Of a stretch of DNA of 64,000 bases, positions 35,958 to 44,943 are shown piece after piece. A program made the translations under genes and the position numbers. The first letter of the stretch is position 1. Every line of letters starts with the position of its first letter. Source of the stretch: UBA12077 sp963665525 (GTDB lineage Bacteria; Bacteroidota; Bacteroidia; Bacteroidales; UBA12077); assembly GCA_963665525.1 (NCBI GenBank), contig OY762280.1, positions 1,736,001 to 1,800,000 on the forward strand, read 5' to 3'. The notes beneath the pieces are model-generated. The model worked only from the letters and a program-made list of their open reading frames with translations, was not told the DNA's origin and ran no database searches.

Positions 35958-36359
35958 CTAATAATTATCTTTTACAACACCAACATATTTTTTATCTGAA
36001 ATTAATATATGATTTAAGAGCCAATCTTTTAAAAAATTTAAAACCTCTAATGAAATCGTAAGTTTATTACTTTCAAATTCCTTTTTAAGATCAAAAAGCT
36101 TTTCTATAAATTTGGTATGTTCTTGTTTATGCTGATCGAAGTTTGGATAAGCATACTTAACCATTAATATTTCTTCTGTTTTAAAGTGCTTTTTAGTATA
36201 ATCTGTTAAATGATCAAAAATATCTTTTAATTTATTTCTTGCTTTCCCTTCCGACATCAAATTAAACAACTCATTGATAATAATTACCAATCCTTCATGC
36301 TGATTGTCAATTTCTTTAATTCCTATTGAATACTCTTTTGTCCACTTTATTAATTCCAT
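35958..36359 (-). CDS. Bacteriohemerythrin
   Basis: 133 residues, four-helix bundle. All seven diiron ligands of hemerythrins are present: H21 (IDNQH), H58 and E62 (HFKTE), H77 and H81 (HKQEH), H117 and D122 (HILISD). It binds O2 reversibly at a di-iron site and may store, deliver or sense oxygen. It lies 75 nt upstream of the Cache hybrid kinase on the same strand, which hints at an oxygen or redox role for that pair. Length is standard for single-domain members. Confidence 0.93.
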   Translation of the reverse strand: MELIKWTKEYSIGIKEIDNQHEGLVIIINELFNLMSEGKARNKLKDIFDHLTDYTKKHFKTEEILMVKYAYPNFDQHKQEHTKFIEKLFDLKKEFESNKLTISLEVLNFLKDWLLNHILISDKKYVGVVKDNY

Positions 36360-36540
36360 TTTCTTTTTTAAATTATCTTATAAACTCATTTTTCTAAAAT
36401 TAAAACTTTGATTTGATAAACATAAATTAAATCTTTTGATCAGAATAATATTTACACTAATTATTTAAACATTTTTAATTTTCAATAGTTTTATGCTTAA
36501 ATGTATTTTATAAAACATTAAAATCGAAATGCATATTCAT

Positions 36541-37374
36541 ATGAAAAAAATGATATTCTCTATACTGGTTATTATTTTTATGCAAGGCTGCATCAACCAG
36601 AAAGTAACACAACATGATATTTTTAATCCAATTAAGGAATATGAATTAAATTCAAACTTTATTTTTAAAAAAGGTTTTATTTCAAATAGCGACTCAACAG
36701 AACTTGAATACTGGTATATGATGGAAGAAAAACCTACATTAAATCTTATTTATTTCTCAGGTAATGGAAGTAATATTCGTTCTGCTATTCCTTTCTTTAA
36801 TGAATTAGGTAATCAATTGAATATAAATATCTTCTCATTTAATTACAGTGGGTATGGATTAAGTAATGGGACGCCAAGCATTGAAGGAATTATTAAAGAT
36901 GGGGCAATGGCATTAGACTATTTTGACCATTACTATAACAGTGAAAATTTACCTGCGATCTTATTAGGATATTCATTGGGTGGTTATGTAGCCCTAAATT
37001 TAATCAATCATAACACGATAGATAAAGGAGTAATTATGTCAACCTTTTCTTCACTTGAAGATTTACAACAGTACTTATTAAAAGAAGCTCTACCTGCAAT
37101 TATTCGTCCATTTTTAAAGTTAGATATTGATACTACAATATATAAATTAGATAATAAATCTCTTGTAAAATTAACAACAAAGCCAATACTATATATTCAT
37201 GGAGAAAAAGATGATTTTATTCCATCGAGTATGAGTTATAATCTATATAACTTAAGCTTATCGCCTCAAAAATCAATTAAGATTATAGATGATGCAGATC
37301 ACAGAACAATATTAAAAGATAGTATATATAATAAAAAGGTTATTGCAGAAATTAAAACCTTCTTTTTAAATTAA
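36541..37374 (+). CDS. Alpha/beta-hydrolase lipoprotein
   Basis: 277 residues from the ATG at 36541, chosen because MKKMIFSILVIIFMQGC gives a clean SPII lipobox at C17; an ATG four codons earlier (36529) is possible. Alpha/beta-hydrolase signs are the oxyanion segment YFSGNGSN, nucleophile S145 in GYSLGGY, acid D225 in HGEKDDFIP and H254 in DDADH. It resembles the BEM46/YqkD-type serine hydrolases anchored to the membrane; substrate unknown. Its stop codon overlaps that of the convergent acyltransferase gene by 3-4 nt. Confidence 0.85.
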   Translation: MKKMIFSILVIIFMQGCINQKVTQHDIFNPIKEYELNSNFIFKKGFISNSDSTELEYWYMMEEKPTLNLIYFSGNGSNIRSAIPFFNELGNQLNINIFSFNYSGYGLSNGTPSIEGIIKDGAMALDYFDHYYNSENLPAILLGYSLGGYVALNLINHNTIDKGVIMSTFSSLEDLQQYLLKEALPAIIRPFLKLDIDTTIYKLDNKSLVKLTTKPILYIHGEKDDFIPSSMSYNLYNLSLSPQKSIKIIDDADHRTILKDSIYNKKVIAEIKTFFLN

Positions 37375-39221
37375 TGATTCTTATCGTTTGACGATAAATT
37401 CTGAATCTCTAATATTGAACTAGAATAATTGAATCTTTCAAGTAAAGAATCATCATTCAATTCCTTTGATAAAGTTTTAATAAAGTTTTCAGGCACATCA
37501 AAAATATCTAATATAAGAAGTCCATCTAATGCATTATTAAATTTTGGATCAATATTAAATCCGATGATGTTAGAATTTAATTGTAAATATTTTTTTAGCA
37601 AAATCGGGAATTTATATGTTGACTCAATATCAACGATTAATTTATCAAGACGTGAAACATCGCCATCTTTAGCATCAATAAACAATTCTCTATCAACAAT
37701 TTTATCGGGTTTAACAACAAATTTTTTACGAGGTTTAATGAACTTTGCCAAATCATTTCTATAATGATATTTTTTTACAAACTCAACAATCAGTGATTTT
37801 GAAAATTTTGAAAAATCATTACTGATACTTACAGGTCCTATTAAATATCTATAATCTGTATTTTTTAATAATAGAAATAATAATCCCTTCCATAGTAGAA
37901 ATAATGGCAAAGGTTTTCTCTGATATTCTTTAACAATAAAGGATCTTCCCAGCTCAATAGATTCACTTAAATAACTTGAAAATGCCTTTTTGATCCGGAA
38001 TAAAGAATTGATATAAAAACCATTCAGTCCATATTGAGCTAATATATCCTTTCCTTTCCCAATACGATAGGCACCAACAATATTATCCTCATCGGAATCC
38101 CATATTACTAACTGATGATAATAAAAATCATATTCATCTATATCGGAACTTCTTCCTGTTCCTTCACCAACTTCTCTAAATGTAAGTTCCCTCAAGCGTC
38201 CTATCTCATTTAATGTGTGTGGCATTCTATAAGAAGGAGCACAAAATACATGATAGTTCTTATTAATAAAAAGAGTATATTCTTTTAATAATGCTTCTAC
38301 TTCTTTTTTAAGAATATTTGCATCTGTAGGACCAGCTATAGCTTCTATTTTTTTTATTTTAGGTTGAAAAGAAGGCATATAAAATTTCTTAACCTCCAGT
38401 GCAGTTCCTAAAGCATATGTTCTTGCTCGTAAATATCTGCCAAAATGCGCAACATCTGAAAATTCATTCTGAACATCTATTGGGATTGGATTACCAATCC
38501 TTATTTTAATAGTCTTATTTTTCTTATTAAATAGCTCTGAAGGTAATTTAGCAGTTCTTAATATTGGATGTATTTGTCCTAATAAATGAAAAAAACGACT
38601 ATTTGTACCTTGAAAATAAACAGGTACGATAGGCACTCCTGCCTTTTTTATAAATTTTAGAATAGATATTTGCCATTCTCTATCCTGAATAATTCCAGAA
38701 TCAGGTTGATAAGATGATACTTCCCCTGCAGGGAATATGGCTAATGACCTGCCTTCTTCTAAATGTGATAACGCATTTTTTATCCCGGCAAAACTTGATT
38801 TTACATCTTTTCTTGTGTCAAAAGGGTTTACAGGAAAGATAAGTTCTTTAATCGGTTCAATTTTTTGTAATAAGAAATTAGCCATAGCTTTCATATCTGG
38901 CCTGATTTCTGCAAAAATCTTCAATAACATTAGAGCATCAATTCCCCCAAAAGGATGATTTGCCACAACAATAAAAGGCTTATCCTTAGGAATACGCTTT
39001 AAATCTTCTTCGCTTACCTCATAAGTAAATTTAAGGTGCTCTATTACAGCACTAATAAATTCAATACCTAGCTTATCTCTTGTTTCCGAATATAATTTAT
39101 TCAGTTTATTTAATTTAAGCAATTGCATTAAAAACTTCGCAAAAACATCTCCCCCAATGTTGTCTAAATGAATCGCTTTTGATATTTCTCTCGATGATAC
39201 TAACTGCATTTTTCCATTCAT
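37371..39221 (-). CDS. Two-domain amino-acid lipid acyltransferase (LPLAT + GNAT, OlsF/GlsF-like)
   Basis: 616 residues. The N-terminal half (about 60-280) is a lysophospholipid-acyltransferase fold with VVANHPFGGID, the HPxGGxD form of the acyltransferase motif found in hemolysin-like members, and FPAGEVSSY. The C-terminal half (about 310-520) is a GNAT-type N-acyltransferase of the OlsB/hemolysin group (YRMPHTLNEIGRLRELTFRE; VGAYRIGKG; ELGRSFI). In OlsF-type enzymes the two halves carry out N- then O-acylation of ornithine; in Bacteroidota the product may be glycine or ornithine lipids. The promoter box at 39233-39240 leaves a leader of only a few nt for this ATG, so M5 (39209) may be the true start. 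Confidence 0.82.
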   Translation of the reverse strand: MNGKMQLVSSREISKAIHLDNIGGDVFAKFLMQLLKLNKLNKLYSETRDKLGIEFISAVIEHLKFTYEVSEEDLKRIPKDKPFIVVANHPFGGIDALMLLKIFAEIRPDMKAMANFLLQKIEPIKELIFPVNPFDTRKDVKSSFAGIKNALSHLEEGRSLAIFPAGEVSSYQPDSGIIQDREWQISILKFIKKAGVPIVPVYFQGTNSRFFHLLGQIHPILRTAKLPSELFNKKNKTIKIRIGNPIPIDVQNEFSDVAHFGRYLRARTYALGTALEVKKFYMPSFQPKIKKIEAIAGPTDANILKKEVEALLKEYTLFINKNYHVFCAPSYRMPHTLNEIGRLRELTFREVGEGTGRSSDIDEYDFYYHQLVIWDSDEDNIVGAYRIGKGKDILAQYGLNGFYINSLFRIKKAFSSYLSESIELGRSFIVKEYQRKPLPLFLLWKGLLFLLLKNTDYRYLIGPVSISNDFSKFSKSLIVEFVKKYHYRNDLAKFIKPRKKFVVKPDKIVDRELFIDAKDGDVSRLDKLIVDIESTYKFPILLKKYLQLNSNIIGFNIDPKFNNALDGLLILDIFDVPENFIKTLSKELNDDSLLERFNYSSSILEIQNLSSNDKNH

Positions 39222-39232
39222 AGGTTATCAAA

Positions 39233-39240
39233 CAAATATA
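39233..39240 (-). promoter_or_regulatory. -7 promoter box of the lipid acyltransferase gene
   Basis: The minus strand reads TATATTTG, a perfect match, 11 nt before the annotated ATG. This supports either a very short leader or a start at the fifth codon. Confidence 0.45.
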
Positions 39241-39419
39241 ATTTTTATTCACTTAACTTGTATATGGAAAATAAAAAAAGCATTAGAAATTAAATGAACC
39301 TGTATAACTATCCCTCATTTTATTTTAGAAGAATTTCATTTCAAGTTGACTTTTAATCATTTCAGGTATTTTTTTTGACTATTAGTTGTTTTTATTCCAA
39401 TTATTTAATTTTAAGCTAT

Positions 39420-39427
39420 TATATTTG
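39420..39427 (+). promoter_or_regulatory. -7 promoter box of the barrel-protein gene
   Basis: TATATTTG is a perfect TAnnTTTG 44 nt before the ATG at 39472. No TTG at the normal -33 distance was seen. Confidence 0.5.
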
Positions 39428-39471
39428 TCGAACATTTTAGTCATTAAGTCTAATTTTTTAAACACAAAAAT

Positions 39472-40101
39472 ATGAAAACAAAAGGGTTAGTTTTATCAGG
39501 ATTACTATTTTTAGTAGTATTTACAGCAAATTCTCAAATTAAATTTGGGATCAAAGAAGGTATCAATTTAAGCACTCAATCAGAATTAGGAATGCTTTGG
39601 GATAATAATGACATGAAAACGGGATTTACTTTAGGCGCAACCGTTGATTACCGTTTTCATAATGTTCTTTCCTTACAAACCGAATTAAATTATAAAACGG
39701 AAGGTTTAGCTTACGAAGCAAATGAGAATAATACAAAACAGGATGTAAAAAGAACTTATGATTATTACAATGTTCCATTATTAATTAAAGGAAGGTTTAG
39801 CGAACAGTTAGGTTTATCAGAAACATGGCATGTTTCATTTTATGGTGGTCCTTATTATAGTTATTTAAGATCTGCAGAGTCAGAAATTAAAGAAAATGGT
39901 ATTACAACAATTTCCGATTACGATAATGAATCAAACGAGTCTGATTGGGGAATGATATTCGGTGGAGAAGTTTCTAAATCGTTTACTTCTGGAGAATTGT
40001 TTTTTGATTTACGATACGAAATGGGTTTGTCAGATGTTACGGATAATGGCGATGATATTAAGAATAAGGTTATTGGATTGGGTATAGGATATCGTTTTTA
40101 A
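39472..40101 (+). CDS. Small outer-membrane beta-barrel protein (porin family, PorT-like)
   Basis: 209 residues. Signal peptide (MKTKGLVLSGLLFLVVFTAN, cut after NSQ). The mature part shows the OMP_b-brl_2 pattern: IKFGIKEGINLS at the start, SLQTELNYKTEGL, a run of alternating strands with aromatic turns (FYGGPYYSYL) and a terminal strand ending IGLGIGYRF with C-terminal Phe, the signal for barrel assembly. Predicted 8-stranded barrel of unknown role. Monocistronic, between its own promoter and the strong terminator at 40128-40155. Confidence 0.88.
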   Translation: MKTKGLVLSGLLFLVVFTANSQIKFGIKEGINLSTQSELGMLWDNNDMKTGFTLGATVDYRFHNVLSLQTELNYKTEGLAYEANENNTKQDVKRTYDYYNVPLLIKGRFSEQLGLSETWHVSFYGGPYYSYLRSAESEIKENGITTISDYDNESNESDWGMIFGGEVSKSFTSGELFFDLRYEMGLSDVTDNGDDIKNKVIGLGIGYRF

Positions 40102-40127
40102 GTTAGTATACTCATCAAAAAAATACG

Positions 40128-40155
40128 AATAAGCTACCTAATTAGGTAGCTTATT
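40128..40155. terminator. Bidirectional terminator between convergent genes
   Basis: A 28-nt perfect palindrome built on AAGCTACCTAATTAGGTAGCTT is followed by TTTATTTTA on the plus strand and, a little further, seven T on the minus strand. It ends both the barrel gene and the DUF3820 gene. Confidence 0.85.
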
Positions 40156-40362
40156 TTATTTTAATGGTTTTAACAAATATTCTAGTCCATTCAACTTAAT
40201 TTCATACATACTAGCTAATAGTACTCCTAATTTACCTTCCGGAAATCCTTTCTGATGATACCAAACCAAATAAGGCTCTGGCAAATCACATAGCAGCACT
40301 CCCTTGTATTTGCCATATGGCATTCGCATTTTTACTAAATCTAATAATAATTTACTATTCAT
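40156..40362 (-). CDS. DUF3820 family protein
   Basis: 68 residues. The core MPYGKYKGVLLCDLPEPYL and the middle WYHQKGFPEGKLG match the small DUF3820 family (once called putative quorum-sensing-regulated virulence factor), found widely in Bacteroidota and Proteobacteria and also as part of exonuclease-like proteins. No membrane segment. Function unknown. It lies 77 nt downstream of the CsgG-like gene on the other side of that gene's terminator region... read on the same strand upstream of the terminator at 40128-40155. Confidence 0.85.
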   Translation of the reverse strand: MNSKLLLDLVKMRMPYGKYKGVLLCDLPEPYLVWYHQKGFPEGKLGVLLASMYEIKLNGLEYLLKPLK

Positions 40363-40382
40363 TCCCTCTCACCTTATACATT

Positions 40383-40416
40383 AAAAAAATAAAACGCGGA
40401 CAAATTATCCACGTTT
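40383..40416 (-). terminator. Terminator of the CsgG/LPP20 operon
   Basis: Arms AAACGCGGA (40392-40400) and TCCACGTTT (40408-40416) pair at 8 of 9 positions with a 7-nt loop. On the minus strand the hairpin is followed by TTTTATTTTTTT. It lies 24 nt after the stop at 40440 and separates that gene from the DUF3820 gene. Confidence 0.75.
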
Positions 40417-40439
40417 CATTCTATATAAATTTCTGTTAA

Positions 40440-41654
40440 TTATTTTTTCCTTATACAACGAGCTTGTCTTCTTGCATTGGATCCTGTATCATATCTTTTC
40501 CCATCATCAAAATTCTTTTCGAACATTGCACTGGTAGAACCTTGTCTTTTAGGAGTTGATGACCAATACCAGGTACCATTCATATTTAAAGCAATCTTAT
40601 TATTATACATAAAATCCAACTCTTCGATAGAAGGTAAATACCAGTCATTATAACCGTAAGCACTTGACATTTGACAAGCATCATTTGCTTCTTGCCACTT
40701 GTATGTTCCAGGTAAATCTTCAGGCATTACTTCATAATCGGTACCATATAATGAGAATCCCCAAACACCTTCATGATCTTCTAAATTTATGGTACCATTA
40801 CTATGTACACATCGAGCAAAACTTTTAGCTCTGCCTGAAGCAGGTGCTAATTTATCTGCATCAAATGCTTGTCTGAAATATTCATCACCTCTATCCGGTG
40901 TACTCGACCAATACCAATATCTTTGCATTTGTCTTAACTGTGATTTATTTGCAAACATTCTTGATATTTCTAATTTAGTTGGTAATCTCCAATCCTCTAA
41001 ACCATAAGCAGTACTTTCTAAACATGCCTGATTTGCTTCTTGCCAGGTAACTTTTATTGATGAAGCATCAATAGGCATCACAAGAAGACTTAAACCCAGC
41101 ATATTTAGTTCTGTTAAATCATTTGAGTTTTCAATATCATGTCTTGTTCCGGCTGTAGATGTAGAAGAGCGACTACTTTTTACCGAAGCACTTTGTTGTT
41201 GCAACATTGCTCTTGAAACAGTAGACACAACAGAAAATAAATCATCGAGTCCCGATTGCGTTATCCCAGTATTTTGTCTTTCAATTTTAGCAGTCATTAC
41301 ATCAACCATTTTACATGAAATATAGTAATTACCACCAACCGATGAAATTGAAGCATAACATACGTAATTTGCACCCATTTTCTTACCTAATTCACCAATT
41401 TGACCATCGTCCACATGACCCGTCATTTGAAATTTATTTTCGGCAAGTACTTTATTGATTAATTCTCTTTCTAATACCGTAAACCCAAGTGTATTCACAA
41501 CAGCATTACTAAGCTCTTCACGTATTACTATTTTAAGATTTTGAGAAACATCTCCAACAGGATCGAATACTGCCACTTTTTTATCTTTCTGAGCTTGCAC
41601 AAAGCCAACAGTAAAGAATACAAGCAGAATGATTAACAGGTTTATTTTTTTCAT
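40440..41654 (-). CDS. CsgG-like N-terminal domain with two DUF1566 domains
   Basis: 404 residues. Signal peptide (cut after VQAQ22). Residues 25-150 resemble the CsgG/curli-assembly and FlgT-like fold (KVAVFDPVGDVSQNLKIVIR; GFTVLERELINKVLAE; GANYVCYASIS), proteins that build regulated secretion channels or interact with lipoproteins. Two DUF1566-type modules follow (about 185-285 and 300-404), each with TWQEAN/KWQEAN, GLEDWRLPT/GYNDWYLPS, YWYWSST/GTWYWSST and a final ARCV/ARCI. No lipobox Cys is obvious. It starts 13 nt after the LPP20-like gene. DUF1566 modules are carbohydrate/adhesin-like; joining them to a CsgG fold is unusual. Confidence 0.8.
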   Translation of the reverse strand: MKKINLLIILLVFFTVGFVQAQKDKKVAVFDPVGDVSQNLKIVIREELSNAVVNTLGFTVLERELINKVLAENKFQMTGHVDDGQIGELGKKMGANYVCYASISSVGGNYYISCKMVDVMTAKIERQNTGITQSGLDDLFSVVSTVSRAMLQQQSASVKSSRSSTSTAGTRHDIENSNDLTELNMLGLSLLVMPIDASSIKVTWQEANQACLESTAYGLEDWRLPTKLEISRMFANKSQLRQMQRYWYWSSTPDRGDEYFRQAFDADKLAPASGRAKSFARCVHSNGTINLEDHEGVWGFSLYGTDYEVMPEDLPGTYKWQEANDACQMSSAYGYNDWYLPSIEELDFMYNNKIALNMNGTWYWSSTPKRQGSTSAMFEKNFDDGKRYDTGSNARRQARCIRKK

Positions 41655-41667
41655 GATTTATTGTAGT

Positions 41668-42738
41668 TTAATTATTTATCCACTTTAATATTTTTTCAGA
41701 TATTGGGTTACTTATTTCATCATATGCTTTTTTAGCAGCTGATCGATATGATTTACTATGCGCCCCTTTTTGACTAAACTCATTCTGATACACATGTTTA
41801 TCAGAAGGTGCTTTGTATAATTCTACTTCTGCATCGACGTAGCTAAAATAAATATTATTAGAATAATTATATTCTCTTGAAGTAGATTTTATTTTTATTT
41901 TCCAATCAGCCACCGTTTCATCTGTTGTAAAACTGCAGCCATTTTCAGCAAGTATTGCTTTTAAATGATTCTCTAAAGCCATAGTTTCTTCACCAAATAA
42001 TTCTTCGTTGGAATTAATATAAACATAAATACCCTGAGCTAAACGTGCATTTGCCTGGACAACTTCGTTATACAACTCCATTGTTTTTTGCATTTTTAAA
42101 TCACTATCTGTGATGTTTTTGTCTAAAGCACTCAATATTCCCTGGGCATACTTAACATCATCAAAAAGTGGCAATGCCTTATTATATTCAGCTTTGGCTT
42201 TATTCTTTTCATTACTTTCTTCAAGTTCTTTTGCCGTATTGATAAAACCTTCAATTTGCTGAACCTGCATATTTAGATTTGACTTATAATAACCAATAAT
42301 CTCATATTTATTGGCATAAGCAAATCCATAAACGATCTTATCCTTCACATAAGTTTCTACTCTAATTCCGTTGATCTCAAGATCTGAAGAAACTTTAATT
42401 TCTGATTTAAAGGTTTCTTTTACAGATTCATTATCTCCCTCCATGATACTTTGACTGTAACTATCACTTACACTTTGTACCGAAGCAATAATACCTTCTG
42501 ATAAATTTGCTCTTGCAATATTTTTAGCCCTTTCTGTAGCATCTGCTACAGTCTCATTACTATTTATACCATCTTGAGCAAAACCGGTAATAAATACACT
42601 TACAGGATATTGTTCCGTACGCCAGCTTTCAAGCAACCAAGCCGGGTCATTCTGTGCTTGAACAGGTTTTATTGAAAATAAACATACTACAATTAATATG
42701 TATGGTCTTAAGTTTCTAAAGAAAGTTTTAGTTTTCAT
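41668..42738 (-). CDS. LPP20-like envelope protein
   Basis: 356 residues. A signal peptide (cut after VQAQ29) is followed by an LPP20/FlgP-like domain (about 35-160: PAWLLESWRTEQYPVSVFIT; ATERAKNIARANLSEGIIAS; VKDKIVYGFAYANK), a TPR-like helical linker (165-235), and a C-terminal domain that resembles LptE/LpoB- or CsgG-type folds (GCSFTTDETVADWKIKIKST). LPP20-family proteins accompany CsgG/FlgT-like proteins in outer-membrane assemblies. The CsgG-like gene begins 13 nt after this stop, so they are translated together. Function unproven. A weak -7 (TATATTTC, 42760-42767) lies upstream. Confidence 0.7.
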   Translation of the reverse strand: MKTKTFFRNLRPYILIVVCLFSIKPVQAQNDPAWLLESWRTEQYPVSVFITGFAQDGINSNETVADATERAKNIARANLSEGIIASVQSVSDSYSQSIMEGDNESVKETFKSEIKVSSDLEINGIRVETYVKDKIVYGFAYANKYEIIGYYKSNLNMQVQQIEGFINTAKELEESNEKNKAKAEYNKALPLFDDVKYAQGILSALDKNITDSDLKMQKTMELYNEVVQANARLAQGIYVYINSNEELFGEETMALENHLKAILAENGCSFTTDETVADWKIKIKSTSREYNYSNNIYFSYVDAEVELYKAPSDKHVYQNEFSQKGAHSKSYRSAAKKAYDEISNPISEKILKWINN

Positions 42739-42888
42739 ATCGCCAGGTAATTTACTATCGAAATATACAATAAATATACCAAAAAGTTTATTGATTTATT
42801 TTTAAAAGAAATTTTACTTGATAAAAAGACATTTTTCATACATGAATCATATCAATTGATTCAGTCAAAAAATGCTCAAACTATTGCT

Positions 42889-42896
42889 TATCTTTG
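42889..42896 (+). promoter_or_regulatory. -7 promoter box of the TPR-YkgJ gene
   Basis: TATCTTTG, perfect TAnnTTTG, 61 nt before the ATG at 42958. Confidence 0.5.
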
Positions 42897-42957
42897 TCTC
42901 AATTTTTCTTTCTTGCATGATATTTTCAATTTGTTTGGTATCACAATATAACTTTAA

Positions 42958-43941
42958 ATGAATTTAAATCAACTTATACAATTAGGACTATACGAAGAAG
43001 CCATCAATGAATGTAAAGCTATTATTAACGATGCCGATTTAGATGATGACAATCAAGGAAAATTAACTGGCTTGGTTTATCTTGGAATTATTTATACCAA
43101 ACAAGGTCTTTATCATAAAAGTAAAGATATCTTTGATACAAATTACGAAGATATTTTATCTGAATGCAGGTTTTACTGGAATGGTAAAGAACTTGCCGAC
43201 ACCTATCTTTATTATAAAGAATATGATAAGATAGAAAATTATATCACATCTTATCTTGATCAAAACCCAGATGATATTAAAGCCTTTTTAATTAAAGGAC
43301 ATATATTTTTTCACAAGAAAATGTTTGAGCAAGCCTTACAAGTTTTCCACCAAGCCAATAAATTAAGTTCTGGGAATGCTCAAATTTTATATGGAGCAGG
43401 TTTATGTTGTGTGCAACTTGAAAAATGGCAATCGGCGCTTAAATATTTTGAACAAGCATTTGATTTAGGCTATCAGAAAGCTATAGAAGAAATCTTTAAA
43501 ATAATTTTCACTCGCGAAGGATGCTGCGATTATATTAATTGCACCGATACTTGTTGTAAAAATGTTATGCTAAAAGGAATAGATGGTAAAACTATTCAAA
43601 ATAATGCAAATTTTGAGCTTCTCCTGCAAAATGATGAAAGAAATACATGTTGGAATAAAGATAGGTCAAACTCAAAAGGCGATTGGATTTTTGAATGTAA
43701 AAACCTTGGTGAAAATAATTATTGTAATAATTATGAAATGAGACCTGACACATGCCGTGATTATCCATCTTCAATTTTAACAACACGCTCGGCTTGTAGC
43801 TATTCTTTTATATTAAATAATAATTTACCTAAATTTAACTCATCAAAAACCCTAAATGTTGTTTTACATATTTTAAGAGAGTATCAGTATATCTCTGAAA
43901 TGAATCATCTAATAAAACTTAATAAAGATTTGTTGTATTAA
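42958..43941 (+). CDS. TPR protein with YkgJ-type zinc/iron-chelating cysteine cluster
   Basis: 327 residues, cytoplasmic. Residues 1-185 are TPR-like helices (LYEEAINECKAIINDADLDD; FEQALQVFHQANKL; KWQSALKYFEQAFDLGYQKA). Residues about 185-275 carry the CxxC-cluster set of the YkgJ/PF03692 family: GCCDYINCTDTCC, then CWNKD, WIFECKNL, NNYCNNYEMRPDTCRDYP. Proteins of this family are thought to bind Zn or an Fe-S cluster; role unknown. The TPR fusion suggests it recruits a partner. It is 81 nt upstream of the aldo-keto reductase and may be co-transcribed. Confidence 0.85.
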   Translation: MNLNQLIQLGLYEEAINECKAIINDADLDDDNQGKLTGLVYLGIIYTKQGLYHKSKDIFDTNYEDILSECRFYWNGKELADTYLYYKEYDKIENYITSYLDQNPDDIKAFLIKGHIFFHKKMFEQALQVFHQANKLSSGNAQILYGAGLCCVQLEKWQSALKYFEQAFDLGYQKAIEEIFKIIFTREGCCDYINCTDTCCKNVMLKGIDGKTIQNNANFELLLQNDERNTCWNKDRSNSKGDWIFECKNLGENNYCNNYEMRPDTCRDYPSSILTTRSACSYSFILNNNLPKFNSSKTLNVVLHILREYQYISEMNHLIKLNKDLLY

Positions 43942-44022
43942 TACATTTTATTTATCAACGCAAAATGTATTTGTTTACTTTTAAGTGTTTAATCTTTATA
44001 TTCATATAAAATTAGAACTGCC

Positions 44023-44925
44023 GTGAAAAAAATACAACTCGCTCATAATCTGAAAATTTCTAAGCTTATTCATGGCCACTGGAGATTAATTGACTGGAAA
44101 TTATCAAATCAAGAATTACTTAAGTTAACACAACAAGTCACTGAATTAGGTATCACAACATTTGACCATGCTGATATATATGGAAATTATAGTTGTGAAA
44201 AGAAATTTGGAGAAGTATTACACTTTAAAAAAGAATTAAGAAATAAAATACAGCTCATAACTAAATGTGGGATTAAACTTAATACTGATAAATTCCCTGA
44301 GAGAAGTATAAAATATTATGATTATAGTCACGAATATATTATCTCATCAGTAAATAAATCTCTAGAGAATTTTGGAACTGATTACATCGATCTTCTTTTA
44401 CTTCATCGACCAGCACCATTTTTTAATCCTGAAGAAGTAGCGAAAGCTTTTTCAGATTTGAGAAAGAGTGGAAAAGTATTGCAATTTGGAGTATCAAATT
44501 TCAATCCTAAACAATTTGAAATGTTGAATTCTTTTGTTGAAGATAAACTAGTAACCAATCAAGTTGAAATCTCTCCTTACTGTTTAGAGCATTTTGATAA
44601 TGGAAATATTGACTATTTTATAAAAAATAATATTTATCCTATGGCTTGGTCACCATTGGCTGGTGGAAGATTATTAAATCCACAAGGAGAAAAAGAACAA
44701 AGAATTTTTAACAAGCTCAAAGAGGTAGCTAGCGAATTGAATAATAATTCTATTGATAAAATAATTTACAGTTGGATACTTAAACATCCTTCTGGTATAA
44801 TTCCAATTATTGGATCTGGAAATATTTCACGAATTAGAAATGCAGTAGATGCCTTAAATATTGATATGAGTCTTGAACAATGGTATAAAATCTACATCGC
44901 ATCTAAAGGTGAAGATTTGCCATAA
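44023..44925 (+). CDS. Aldo/keto reductase (YdhF-like)
   Basis: 300 residues from a GTG start. The tetrad of the family is present: D48 and Y53 in FDHADIYG, K81 in LITKCGIK and H128 in LLLLHRP. Later blocks are GKVLQFGVSNFNPKQFEML, PMAWSPLAGGRLL and the NADPH-binding IIPIIGSGNISRIRNAV. This matches the YdhF group of (alpha/beta)8 oxidoreductases that reduce aldehydes or ketones with NADPH. Substrate unknown. The decayed sugar-symporter remnant lies just downstream on the other strand. Confidence 0.92.
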   Translation: MKKIQLAHNLKISKLIHGHWRLIDWKLSNQELLKLTQQVTELGITTFDHADIYGNYSCEKKFGEVLHFKKELRNKIQLITKCGIKLNTDKFPERSIKYYDYSHEYIISSVNKSLENFGTDYIDLLLLHRPAPFFNPEEVAKAFSDLRKSGKVLQFGVSNFNPKQFEMLNSFVEDKLVTNQVEISPYCLEHFDNGNIDYFIKNNIYPMAWSPLAGGRLLNPQGEKEQRIFNKLKEVASELNNNSIDKIIYSWILKHPSGIIPIIGSGNISRIRNAVDALNIDMSLEQWYKIYIASKGEDLP

Positions 44926-44943
44926 TCATATTCATTATTATAT

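Noticed and set aside
42760..42767. TATATTTC as -7 box of the LPP20-like gene
   Set aside because: One mismatch at the conserved final G and no -33 element; mentioned with the gene but not listed as a promoter.
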